Source of the DNA: JAKQDH01 sp029558835
Lineage (GTDB): Bacteria; Planctomycetota; Phycisphaerae; UBA1845
Assembly (NCBI GenBank): GCA_035356615.1
Contig: DAOQSN010000023.1
Location: 1 to 64,000, forward strand
Length of the DNA: 64,000 nt
Reading direction: 5' to 3'
Both the position numbers and the translations under genes were made by a program. The notes beneath the pieces were generated by a model. That model made no database searches. It was not told the origin of the DNA and saw nothing but the letters and a program-made list of their open reading frames with translations. The first letter of the stretch is position 1. Each line of letters starts with the position of its first letter. Positions 1-8,180 of the stretch are shown here, in pieces.

Positions 1-2
1 CC

Positions 3-758
3 CCGCACGGGCCGCGGTGGTTGGTGGCCGGCCTGGCGTTCCTCATTCTGACAGCTTGTGCCGTTGGCACCTGGCACCAGGCGCGACACTGGCGGGACTC
101 GGAGGCCTTGCTCCGGCGCGCCTTGGCGGTCAGTCCGAGCGATCCGACCCTGCATCTGAATTTTGGGACACTGCTGCAGGAACTGAACCGGCCGAGCGAG
201 GCCATCGAACACTTCCGCGCGGCGGTGCAGCATCGACCTCAGTACGGGCCGGGCCGCTACAATCTCGGGCTTGCCTTGAGCCTGCAAGGCCACACGCGCG
301 AGGCGATCGAACATCTGCGCGAGGCGCGACGCCTGGAACCAGAGAATCGCCGGACGCGTTACTTCCTGGGCATGGCGTTGCAGGAGGTTGGCGAACCGGC
401 GGAGGCCATTGCGGAGCTGCGGGAGGCCGTCCGGCTGGACAGCAACTGGGCAGCGCCGATGAACGTGCTCGCGTTCCTCCTGGTCGCGGCCGCGCCCGAG
501 GATCCTGCGAACATTCGCGAAGCCGTTTCCCTGGCCGAACGCGCCGCCACCCTCACTCAGGAGCGTGACCCCGGCATCCTCAACACGCTGGCCACTGTGT
601 ACGCCGTGGATGGTCAGATCGGCCGGGCCATCGCCACGCTGGAGACGGCCTTACCGTTGGCCGAGGCCATGAAGTACCAGCCCTTGGTCGATCACATCCG
701 CGAGCAACTCGACACCCTCCGCCGCACGCCGGAGCAGCACGAGCGGCCGGCGCCCTGA
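3..758 (+). CDS. TPR-repeat membrane protein, C-terminal part (cut by window edge)
   Basis: The frame is open to the first base, so this is the last 251 residues of a longer protein. It begins inside a hydrophobic segment (about residues 7-23, ending in the pattern W-x3-RxWRDSEALL) and continues with four or five tetratricopeptide repeats (motifs such as LNFGTLLQEL, RYNLGLALSLQG, RYFLGMALQEVG). This arrangement of a last membrane helix, then W..S..L, then TPRs is typical of the large multi-pass TPR proteins of planctomycetes and of the TMTC-like glycosyltransferase-type family, but the catalytic part is outside the window, so function is inferred only. TPRs mediate protein-protein contacts. 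The stop codon lies inside the first copy of a 42-bp direct repeat (746-787). Confidence 0.8.
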   Translation, partial: PHGPRWLVAGLAFLILTACAVGTWHQARHWRDSEALLRRALAVSPSDPTLHLNFGTLLQELNRPSEAIEHFRAAVQHRPQYGPGRYNLGLALSLQGHTREAIEHLREARRLEPENRRTRYFLGMALQEVGEPAEAIAELREAVRLDSNWAAPMNVLAFLLVAAAPEDPANIREAVSLAERAATLTQERDPGILNTLATVYAVDGQIGRAIATLETALPLAEAMKYQPLVDHIREQLDTLRRTPEQHERPAP

Positions 759-787
759 GAGAACGGGGACATCACTGGAATGCCGCT
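746..787 (+). repeat. 42-bp direct repeat, copy 1
   Basis: It starts in the last codons of the TPR gene and covers its stop. A second copy at 925-966 differs at two positions. Key shared stretch: CCTGAGAGAACGG followed by ACATCACTGGAATG. Confidence 0.85.
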
Positions 788-875
788 AAACAGCACCACG
801 CGAATGGGAAACCAAGAGGGTGGCATGCCCAAGCCGAAGGCGCCGGCATGCGTGGTGGAAAGCAGGCCTCGTCCA

Positions 876-906
876 AGCGAGCGCATGGCGGCGCTGCGCT
901 TGGCCA
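876..906 (-). repeat. Dispersed repeat, GGTGGCATGGCCAAGCGCAG type
   Basis: On the minus strand this reads GGTGGCATGGCCAAGCGCAG and continues GCGCCGCCATG. The same core recurs on the plus strand at about 28012-28043. Confidence 0.7.
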
Positions 907-924
907 TGCCACCCTGGCTTTGCT

Positions 925-966
925 GCCGGCGCCCTGAGAGAACGGGAACATCACTGGAATGCTGCT
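925..966 (+). repeat. 42-bp direct repeat, copy 2
   Basis: Second copy of the 746-787 sequence, 179 bp downstream. The spacer between copies carries a dispersed repeat (876-906), consistent with an insertion or duplication event at the gene end. Confidence 0.85.
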
Positions 967-1313
967 AGGTTGGCGCAAGTTAGACAGCAGTGAGGATTCT
1001 TCGGTTTCTTTGCGGGGCAGAAAGCCAGGGGCGCGGTTACCAGGGGCAGGGGCGGGGCGGAAACGTGATGTAGTGGAGACTCCGGTCCGCCGACCCCGCT
1101 TCCGGGGTCGCCAAACCGCTTACGCTCGATGGGCACGCAAGCTTGGGTCAGCGCGGGGCCGGACTCGGAGGTTGCCTGTCCTGACCGCGTCACGACGCAC
1201 GCAGGGCGCGGGCGGGCAGCGCCCGGTGGGCATCGTTCACCGTGACGTGTCCAGGGTCGAACTTGGGGTTATCCCCACCCAAGGCGACCCCGCCGGCCGC
1301 GACCGCACACAAA

Positions 1314-1350
1314 CCCCTCGCCCTTTCAGGGAGAGGGGTAGGGGTGAGGG
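1314..1350 (+). repeat. Dispersed GGGAGAGGGG/GGGGTGAGGG palindrome
   Basis: Pattern CCCCTCGCCCTTTCAGGGAG then AGGGGTAGGGGTGAGGG. Five further copies lie at 18326, 21782, 49301, 59133 and 59896, always between genes. This resembles REP-like elements scattered in many high-GC genomes. Confidence 0.75.
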
Positions 1351-1416
1351 TTGGGGTGTGGAAACCGCGCAGGAACCGCCGCACCCTATCCCCCTCGCCG
1401 AAGCTGCTGTCGAAAT

Positions 1417-1444
1417 CGGGGGACACCATACCTACTTCCTCCGC
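1417..1444 (+). repeat. GGGGGACACCATACCT element, copy 1
   Basis: A 28-bp sequence with a second copy at 4488-4515 (two mismatches), in the same orientation. The pair flanks the single gene at 1683-4298. The core resembles remnants found near REP-associated transposases, but no transposase is present here. Confidence 0.6.
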
Positions 1445-1682
1445 TGCGGTGGCCGCTTCCTGCACTGCGTCAGGTGGTGGGGTAGCCCGTGACCACGACA
1501 CGGGCAAGCCGTGGCAGACCCGAGGTCTACGGTCACCGTTGGCGTTCGTCCTGGAGTCGATATGGTGTCCCAAAAACTGGCGTGAGTGTCGGGCGACCGG
1601 CCGACTCCTGGCAGATTAGCAAGCGGCGCGGAAGGCGAGCAGGCATATACTACAAGTGGCTCTGCCTCGGGAGTTGCCGACC

Positions 1683-4298
1683 ATGTCGCACCTTCGCCTC
1701 CTTGCAGCGCTGCCCGTGCTGGTGGCGGCGGCGACGACGCTGGCGCAAGCTGAGCAAACCGAGCCGCTGAAGCCGCTAACGGTAGTTGTGGTCGACGCCG
1801 AGACCGGAAAGCCGATATTGGTATTCGACTGCTTCTATCGCGTCGAAGCCGCGAGCGGCTACAAGGCTGGCGGTTGGGAGTGGATCGCGGCGAAGTCCGA
1901 GGCCGGCGCGGTCACGCTGGACGTACCGGCCTCGTGCGAGCTTACGTTTGCGGCCCGCGCCTTTGGGTACGTGTACGACACGTTCTGCATCGAGCAGTAT
2001 CCCATTATGGCAGACGACACGGTGCGGCGCATCAGGCACCCCCTGCAGCGTGGCATCACGGTTACTGGGCTGGTGGTCGACGCGGCCACCTGCGAGCCGG
2101 TCGCCGGCGTGCGCGTGTCGCCGACCGTTTTCCATAACCCTTCCTTTGATCCGGACCACGACCGTTCCGTTTTCAGCCAAGCCGACGGGCGGTTTGAGAT
2201 TTTCGGAATCAATCCGACCCTGGGCAGCATCGCCTTTGAGCATGCGGACTATCTGGAGGCCGGGTGGTATCCGTACGACTTCGAGTCGGACATGACGCGG
2301 CCGGCGAGTGACATCACGGTGCAATTGGCGGCTGGCGACACAATCCTTGGGGTGGTCCGGGGACCGAACGGAGAACCGATCGCCGGCGCCACCGTGGATT
2401 CCGGCGACGGCAAGAAGACGCAAACCAGACCCGACGGCACGTTTCGCATCCGCGGCGTGCGAAAACACTGGGGCCATGGCGACTTCTACGTGGACGTGGA
2501 GAAGTCAGGGTTCATGCGGTATTGGAAGACGCCGCATTCGATGCCTGAGGATGGGTTCCAGATCACGCTGGAGCCGCTCTTTGAGATACACGGCCGGGTG
2601 GTTGATTCGAATGGACTGCCCGTGAGGAAGTTCGCGGTCATGGCGGGTCCGGGGGGCAACCCCGATCCGTGTTCATGCACCCGTGCTGATGTGACCGACG
2701 ACGAGGGCCGGTTCTCGATCGCGATTGACACGCGTGCGACTTGGCTGGGAGGCGTGGGGGAAGACGGCAGGCACAGCGAGCCCAGGCACTGGCTGGCCGT
2801 CTGGGCAGACGGCTATGCGGTCTGGGAGGACCTGGTGCCGTTTGACCGCGCGGGTGCCGCTGTCTCTGTGGCGCTGCGGCCCGGTGTCGTTGTTTCCGGA
2901 CGCCTGTCCGGCATTCCGGCAGGTTTCGGCGGTGGCCTGGCTGAGTTGGTCCTGGAGCGACCTCCCCAGGAGTATACGCAGGAGCGGACGGCTCCGCAGG
3001 ATGCCGGCACCGTGACGACCTCCCTCGGCCCCGATGGCGCTTTTCGGTTCGCCCATGTCCGCCCGGACAAGTATGCGTTGCACGTCTCTGGGCGTGGAAT
3101 CACGCCGCGCGCGGTCGCGGTTGAGGTTCCGCCCGAGGATCTCGCCATCGACCCGATCGAGGTGCAAAGGACGGGCCGCGTGGTTGGCCGGATCTTTACC
3201 CGGCAGGGGAAGCCCTGGGCTTTCGCCGACGGGGCGCTCTATCACCCGGCGCTGGGCACGTTTGAGGAGCGAAGATTCAAGGCGGCTGAGGATGGACGGT
3301 TCGCGCTCGAGGACGTTCCGGCGGGTGGAGCACGCATCGGGGCACAGTACCTTGGCGGTGACATCATCTGGGCTGATCTCGTCAGCGTGAATGTCGTGCC
3401 CGGCGGTGAGGTCAGCGTCGTCATCAACAACCCCGAGCGCAGCCGCGACGTGAAGTTCCGGATCGAGATTGGCGACGGGTCCGAGGCGCAGCGCCTGACC
3501 GGCACCGGCATGGCGGCGAAACGCCTCGTGAAGAACGTCACCACGCGCGATCCCGCGTTTCGCGTGGAGCTGGAGCCCCTGGCCGCCGGCTCGCCGGCGA
3601 TGCCGGACATGTTCGACTGGCGCCCACTCGATGCGGACGGCTTCATCTGGCTGTGGAACGTGCCGGCCGGCGCATATCGCCTGCATGTTTACGATTGGCT
3701 GCAATCTCGCGGTTTCCGCGACGGGCTGCTGTATCAAGCCAACGTTGAGGTGCAACCGGGGGTCGCGCCATTCCGGGTTCCGCTCGGCGCCGGCGCCATC
3801 ACCGGGCAAATGAAAGTGTCCAACCCTATTCGGCGCATGCCGCAGGTCATCGCCGTCGAAACGCACGGTCGGACGCACCCGCGCCGCGCGCGCTGCGACG
3901 ATGACGGCGACTTCTGCGTGCGCTACCTGCCGCCGGGCGAGTACGTACTTTACGGTCATGAGGACGCCAATGGCTGCTGCCGGTTGCCGGTTGTCCCGGT
4001 GTCCGACGACATCACGGACGTGGGTGAGCATCAGCTCACGGCAGGTGCGACCGTCCGCGGCACGGTCCGCGTGGTCAGGGCGACAGGGGCGCCGACGGCC
4101 GTGCGCGCGACGGACGCCGGCGGCGTTGCCCTCGAAGCCATCGACTTCACCGGCCGGAACGGCGAGGAATACGCCATCTCGAACCTCTGGCCGGGCACCT
4201 GGACGGTGACGCTCGAGCGTGGCGGAGAGATACTGGTGCAGAAGACAGTGGAACTCACGGCGACGGAGGTCACCGCGCTGGATCTGACCGTGGAGTAG
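1683..4298 (+). CDS. Secreted protein of repeated carboxypeptidase-regulatory-like domains
   Basis: 871 residues from the ATG at 1683, chosen over the in-frame ATG at 1656 because it begins directly with a signal peptide (MSHLRLLAALPVLVAAATTL, cleavage near AQA) and has GGGAG nine bases upstream. The mature part is a string of beta-sandwich units of the carboxypeptidase regulatory-like type, each with V-x-D-x-x-T-G-x-P-I/V-x-G or similar (for example GVVRGPNGEPIAGATV near residue 220, GRVVDSNGLPVRKF near 305) and later DGRF.L..VPAG signatures. Such units are structural and found in exported surface proteins. No catalytic residues are apparent. The gene stands alone and is flanked by two copies of a 28-bp repeat. 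Possible roles are adhesion or polymer binding, but none is shown by the sequence. Confidence 0.85.
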   Translation: MSHLRLLAALPVLVAAATTLAQAEQTEPLKPLTVVVVDAETGKPILVFDCFYRVEAASGYKAGGWEWIAAKSEAGAVTLDVPASCELTFAARAFGYVYDTFCIEQYPIMADDTVRRIRHPLQRGITVTGLVVDAATCEPVAGVRVSPTVFHNPSFDPDHDRSVFSQADGRFEIFGINPTLGSIAFEHADYLEAGWYPYDFESDMTRPASDITVQLAAGDTILGVVRGPNGEPIAGATVDSGDGKKTQTRPDGTFRIRGVRKHWGHGDFYVDVEKSGFMRYWKTPHSMPEDGFQITLEPLFEIHGRVVDSNGLPVRKFAVMAGPGGNPDPCSCTRADVTDDEGRFSIAIDTRATWLGGVGEDGRHSEPRHWLAVWADGYAVWEDLVPFDRAGAAVSVALRPGVVVSGRLSGIPAGFGGGLAELVLERPPQEYTQERTAPQDAGTVTTSLGPDGAFRFAHVRPDKYALHVSGRGITPRAVAVEVPPEDLAIDPIEVQRTGRVVGRIFTRQGKPWAFADGALYHPALGTFEERRFKAAEDGRFALEDVPAGGARIGAQYLGGDIIWADLVSVNVVPGGEVSVVINNPERSRDVKFRIEIGDGSEAQRLTGTGMAAKRLVKNVTTRDPAFRVELEPLAAGSPAMPDMFDWRPLDADGFIWLWNVPAGAYRLHVYDWLQSRGFRDGLLYQANVEVQPGVAPFRVPLGAGAITGQMKVSNPIRRMPQVIAVETHGRTHPRRARCDDDGDFCVRYLPPGEYVLYGHEDANGCCRLPVVPVSDDITDVGEHQLTAGATVRGTVRVVRATGAPTAVRATDAGGVALEAIDFTGRNGEEYAISNLWPGTWTVTLERGGEILVQKTVELTATEVTALDLTVE

Positions 4299-4487
4299 GC
4301 ATTCGCCTTCAGTAGCCACCGCATGGCGGGAGTCGAGAACGGCTCTCGCGCGTCAAGTGTCGCCCGCCTCCCTACCAGTACCCTGAGCCGGCGGCAACCG
4401 TAACGAGGATGCCGACGGAGCGGTTCAAGCACCCGCCGTACGTGGGGCTGGTTGCAGCCCGGCTCATGCCGCCTGTACCGCCGACAG

Positions 4488-4515
4488 CGGGGGACACCAT
4501 ACCTGCTTCCGCCGC
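4488..4515 (+). repeat. GGGGGACACCATACCT element, copy 2
   Basis: Direct repeat of 1417-1444, lying 190 bp after the stop of the gene at 1683-4298. Confidence 0.6.
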
Positions 4516-4586
4516 CTCTTGGGCTTCGGGCCCGGTCGGCACTGTGCCAAGGCGCGGTGAACCGCCGCTGCCTCCTTAGCGAGCAG

Positions 4587-5141
4587 CTAGCCGGCGACAT
4601 CGCCTCTTCGCGGGCGGAACAGCGCGGTGGCCACGACCGCCAGTGCAACCGACATGCTCATGATCACGTAGCGGGTAGGGGCTTCGCAGAAGATGCCGTC
4701 GTAATTGAGGGTGGGCAAATAGCCGGCGGCCTGGGCCACGGCGCCCGGCAGCGCGGGGGGCTGCACCACGATCGGCTTGTCACCAGGCGGCGCGGTCACC
4801 GGCGTCGGTACCCACACCACCTCTTCCCCGGCCGGGCGGTACCGCAACTCCCGCTGTGCGAGCCGCGCCACGGCGGCCGGGTCCGTCCGCATCGCATCGA
4901 GCTTGCGTTGCTCCTCGGTGACGGCCTGCTCAAGGCGGTCCACGCGCGCCTGCTGGACTTGCTCGGCCGCGTGCAGCACCTGGTATTGCCGCCACTCCGG
5001 CATGATGACGCACGGCGCGAAGCTCGCGACCGCCATGGCCATCAGCAGCCAGAACACCAGCGCGCTGCCGCCGGTGGCGGATGCGGACGCCCGCCCCTCT
5101 GCCTCAGGAGGCTCGTGAGATGTATCGTGCGGTCCGTGCAT
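4587..5141 (-). CDS. FtsB/DivIC-like septum formation initiator protein
   Basis: 184 residues from the ATG at 5141; the longer open frame upstream reads through a dispersed repeat and is unlikely to be coding. A short Glu/Ser-rich N-terminus precedes a transmembrane helix (ALVFWLLMAMAVASFAPCVI, residues about 26-46) and then a coiled coil (EWRQYQVLHAAEQVQQARVD and on to about residue 105) ending in LAQRELRYRPAGEEVVWV, the pattern of FtsB/DivIC proteins, which bridge early and late divisome parts. Unusually there is a second hydrophobic segment at the C-terminus (YVIMSMSVALAVVATALF). It lies downstream of eno on the same strand, the same eno-ftsB neighbourhood known from Pseudomonas and others, which supports the call. 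Confidence is moderate because the family is defined by topology more than by residues. Confidence 0.7.
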   Translation of the reverse strand: MHGPHDTSHEPPEAEGRASASATGGSALVFWLLMAMAVASFAPCVIMPEWRQYQVLHAAEQVQQARVDRLEQAVTEEQRKLDAMRTDPAAVARLAQRELRYRPAGEEVVWVPTPVTAPPGDKPIVVQPPALPGAVAQAAGYLPTLNYDGIFCEAPTRYVIMSMSVALAVVATALFRPRRGDVAG

Positions 5142-5153
5142 CCATGCACCCCC

Positions 5154-5175
5154 CGTAGGGCGGTCTGCGCCCGCC
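5154..5175 (+). repeat. Dispersed GTAGGGCGG...CCGCC palindrome
   Basis: A copy of the 'CGTAGGGCGGGTTC-CCCGCC' type repeat, also at 16009-16030 and inverted at 16065-16085. It sits just upstream of the ftsB-like start. Confidence 0.55.
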
Positions 5176-5260
5176 GCCGCGCCCGCCCCCCCCAACGGCA
5201 TGGTAACCCAGTCCACACGCCGCTGGCGGGCAGGTACGTGTTTAGCGTCTTCGGCGTTCT

Positions 5261-5360
5261 GGGTGCCATGCTTTCCCGCGACCGCGGTCGCGGGTAAGCA
5301 TGCCTCTGCGGACGCGGCACCTGCCCACCCCCGCCTGCGGCGGGTGAGGGCATGGCACCC
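5261..5360 (+). repeat. 100-bp dispersed palindrome, copy A
   Basis: Runs from GGGTGCCATGCTTTCCCGCG to GGTGAGGGCATGGCACCC, with both ends complementary (GGGTGCCATG/CATGGCACCC) and inner inverted blocks. A near-identical full copy is at 18749-18848 and a partial copy lies inside a coding sequence at 14537-14578. It fills the eno-ftsB gap. Looks like a non-autonomous MITE or REP-type element. Confidence 0.8.
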
Positions 5361-5391
5361 ACGCCAAACAGGTACGCAGGCAGAACCCGCC

Positions 5392-6684
5392 CTACTTGCT
5401 CCACAGGCTGCCGCCGTAGATGGCGGCCGGGCCCAGGTGGTCCTCGATGCGCAGCAGCCGGTTGTACTTCGCGATCCGGTCGCTACGGCACACGCTACCC
5501 GTCTTGATCTGTCCAACCCCGGTGGCCACCGCAATGTCGGCGATCGTCGTATCCTCGGTCTCCCCGCTGCGGTGGCTGATGACGGCCGTCCAGCCCACCC
5601 GCGCGGCCATGTCAATCGCGGCGAACGTCTCGGTCAGCGTGCCGATCTGGTTGACCTTGATGAGGATCGAGTTGGCCGCCTTCATCTCGATGCCCTTCTT
5701 CAGCCGCGTCGTGTTGGTAACGAACAGATCGTCGCCCACCAGTTGCACGCGCTCGCCCAGGCGCTGCGTCAGCTCCTTCCAGCCGTCCCAATCGTCCTCC
5801 GCCAAGCCGTCCTCCAGGCTGCGAATCGGGTACTTCTCGCACCAGCGCTGCCAGTACGAGACCATCTCCCCCGAACTCATGCTCTTGTCCGGCGCCGACT
5901 TGAAGAGCTTGTAGCGCCCGCTATTGGCATCGAACATCTCGTTGGTGGCCGGGTCCAGGGCGATGAAGACGTCCTTGCCCAGCTCATACCCGGCCTTGCG
6001 GACTGCCTCGGTAATGAGTTCCAGGGGTTCCTCGTTGGACTTCAGGCTCGGGGCAAACCCACCCTCGTCGCCCACGTTGGTGTTGTAACCGCGTTTCTTG
6101 AGGACGGCGCGCAGGGCATGGAAACACTCCGCCCCCATGCGCAACGCCTCGCGGAAGGACGGCGCCCCCCACGGCTGGATCATGAACTCCTGGAAATCCA
6201 CGGTGTTGTCGCCGTGCCGACCCCCGTTGATAATGTTCATCATCGGCACGGGCATCACGCGCGCCTTCGGCCCGCCCAGGTAGCGGAACAACGGCAGCCC
6301 GCACGCCTGCGCCGCCGCCTTGGCCGTCGCCAGCGACACCGCCAGGATGGCGTTCGCCCCCAGACGCGACTTGTTCGGCGTCCCATCCAGGTCGATCATC
6401 GCCTGGTCGACGTCCTCCTGGTCCGTGGCGTCCATCCCGATGACGGCATCCGCCAGCTCCGTGTTGACGTGCTCGACGGCCGTCAGCACTCCCTTGCCAC
6501 CGTAGCGCTTCTCATCACCATCGCGCAACTCGACGGCCTCATGCGCACCGGTGGAGGCCCCGGACGGCACGGCCGCCTCGCCGTAGCTCTCGTCTTCCAG
6601 GACCACGATCGCCTCCAGCGTCGGGTTTCCGCGTGAGTCGAGGATCTCTCGGGCTTCCACGTGGGCAATGTTCGTTGACGACAT
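5392..6684 (-). CDS. eno: Enolase (phosphopyruvate hydratase)
   Basis: Interconverts 2-phosphoglycerate and phosphoenolpyruvate in cytoplasmic glycolysis and gluconeogenesis. 430 residues, normal for the family. Clear hallmarks: N-terminal AREILDSRGNPTLEA, the mobile loop GASTGAHEAVELRDGD, metal-binding ALDPA and SLEDGLAEDDWDGW, VGDDLFVTN, and the enolase signature ILIKVNQIGTLTET followed by SHRSGETEDT and IKTGS. The ATG at 6684 has AAGGAG seven bases upstream. The ftsB-like gene follows on the same strand after a 250-bp gap filled by a dispersed repeat. Confidence 0.98.
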   Translation of the reverse strand: MSSTNIAHVEAREILDSRGNPTLEAIVVLEDESYGEAAVPSGASTGAHEAVELRDGDEKRYGGKGVLTAVEHVNTELADAVIGMDATDQEDVDQAMIDLDGTPNKSRLGANAILAVSLATAKAAAQACGLPLFRYLGGPKARVMPVPMMNIINGGRHGDNTVDFQEFMIQPWGAPSFREALRMGAECFHALRAVLKKRGYNTNVGDEGGFAPSLKSNEEPLELITEAVRKAGYELGKDVFIALDPATNEMFDANSGRYKLFKSAPDKSMSSGEMVSYWQRWCEKYPIRSLEDGLAEDDWDGWKELTQRLGERVQLVGDDLFVTNTTRLKKGIEMKAANSILIKVNQIGTLTETFAAIDMAARVGWTAVISHRSGETEDTTIADIAVATGVGQIKTGSVCRSDRIAKYNRLLRIEDHLGPAAIYGGSLWSK

Positions 6685-7716
6685 GATCGGCTCCTTCCGC
6701 GCCGGGCCACTTGGTTGCCGGCGCCGGCGTTAGGGCCCGCAACGCTGCATCAGTTTCCGTGACTCGTCACCCTTGAGCAACCGGCAAGCGTCCGGGACTG
6801 GGCATGCGTCAGTCCTGTGCCGGCCTGTCCATCGCGCACAGGAAGCACGTCCTGCACGCCCACCGTCCAGGCAAAGCACCCGGCTGCGCGATTCCGCGAC
6901 ACCTTCGAGCCGCCGGTCCGGCCGGCCTGCTGCCGGCACAAAGTCAGGGTCGAACGTTACGGCGATATCGCTCAGCGCCGGTGCCCATGCACACCGCACC
7001 GCTTCGACTCCTATCGGCCCGCGGCATCAACCGGCTTCACCGCCCTCATCGCGACCGCCCGCGCGCCACTATAGGCAGTAGCCTACCGACCGGCAACATA
7101 AGTACCGCGGCAGACGGAGTGAGTAACATCGAGGATCTCGGTCCCCCACGCCTGGTATGACCGGCGCACGCGGTAGCCGCTCGCGAGACAACGACACCCG
7201 GCCCCGCAGTCCCTCAAGGGACGCCCCGGACGTGCGCACCGCTGTGGACACCGTGCCCGTGCAGGATCAGACCCGCGACCGCGCGTCCTCTTCCGGGCCG
7301 GTCGGACCGCCGCCCTCCGGCGAGGTCAGGACCACAGCTCTGGCGCAGGACCGGGACGCCGCACACCCATGCGCTAACGCACTCGCGTCATCCCCGGGGC
7401 GCCGCGGATCCCGTTGGACCGGGTCTCACCCCTTCACCATACGCACATCGCGGCGACGTGAAACGCCTCACCCGGCGTTGGCGACCGCCTGACCGACAAG
7501 ACACGCGCCTGCCGCACACCCCTGTAACGACAGCCACACCGGCCGGAACGCAGCAACCAGCCCCCTGAGACTCACCGGGACGTCCAGAAACCGTGCTTGG
7601 CTCCACAAGCTGCCGATGCTATAGTACGCCCCGTGCGGCGGGCGTGGCGTAGTCGCGGCCGGATGACGGCCAGCTAAGTGCCTGCGACCTGCCTGCCCGC
7701 GCGGTTGGGTGAGTCC
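6685..7716. other. Intergenic region, no gene seen
   Basis: About 1 kb between the eno start and tRNA-Cys. The open frames are short, lack ribosome-binding sites and show no protein features. It probably contains the eno promoter, but I could not identify it with confidence. Confidence 0.5.
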
Positions 7717-7790
7717 GGCGGCGTACCCAAGTGGACCAAGGGGACGGATTGCAAATCCGTTAATCATGGGTTCGAATCCCATCGCCGCCT
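7717..7790 (+). tRNA. tRNA-Cys (anticodon GCA)
   Basis: 74 nt, cloverleaf visible: acceptor arms GGCGGCG (7717-7723) and CGCCGCC (7783-7789), anticodon stem ACGGA/TCCGT around loop TTGCAAA with GCA at 7751-7753, and a T-arm with GGGTTCGAATCCC. CCA is not encoded; T at 7790 is the discriminator position. This is the only tRNA found in the window. Confidence 0.97.
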
Positions 7791-8180
7791 GTGCCAACTA
7801 CTGGCAGCGCACACGGCCCGGGAGCGACCGGCGAAGGGCCGGCCCCCACGGGGAGCGGGCATGTCGGAACCAGAGGGGCGTGGGGTTCGCAAGGCTCCGG
7901 GGCTGCCATCCAATGGCTCTGCTTGTGGACCAATGCTGCGGTGATCCCCTATCGTAACGTCGTAGTGCACTCGCACAGGCGATTTCTTTATTGACCTTCG
8001 CCTTTACGACCGATAAACAAGGCGAACCCCAGCCCCACTCAGTCGCTGCGAGGCGACCGGCCAGGGACAGGGACAGTGTGGAAGCCTCGAGCCTGTGGCG
8101 CGGTATTCGAGGCAGCTCAGCCCGGAAAACGTGAGTTCGACCGTAAACCCCACAGCATAGCTCCGTCAGGAGGTCTAGGC
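7791..8180. other. Intergenic region with porin promoter
   Basis: 390 bp between tRNA-Cys and the porin. The only recognisable signal is a sigma70-like promoter at 7991-8019, which would give a leader of about 155 nt. Confidence 0.5.
7991..8019 (+). promoter_or_regulatory. Putative sigma70 promoter of the porin gene
   Basis: TTGACC, 17-bp spacer, TAAACA, in a locally AT-richer stretch. Confidence 0.5.

Larger units (their letters stand above)
759..1682. other. Intergenic region with repeats, no gene seen
   Basis: About 920 bp without a convincing gene. It holds the second 42-bp repeat copy, a dispersed repeat (876-906), a GGGAGAGGGG-type palindrome (1314-1350) and one copy of the GGGGGACACCATACCT element (1417-1444). 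Open frames here have no ribosome-binding site and no recognisable protein features. Confidence 0.6.

Noticed and set aside
7468..7797. Minus-strand ORF over the tRNA
   Set aside because: Runs antisense through tRNA-Cys; the GFEPMINGFAIRP peptide is a typical translated-tRNA artefact.
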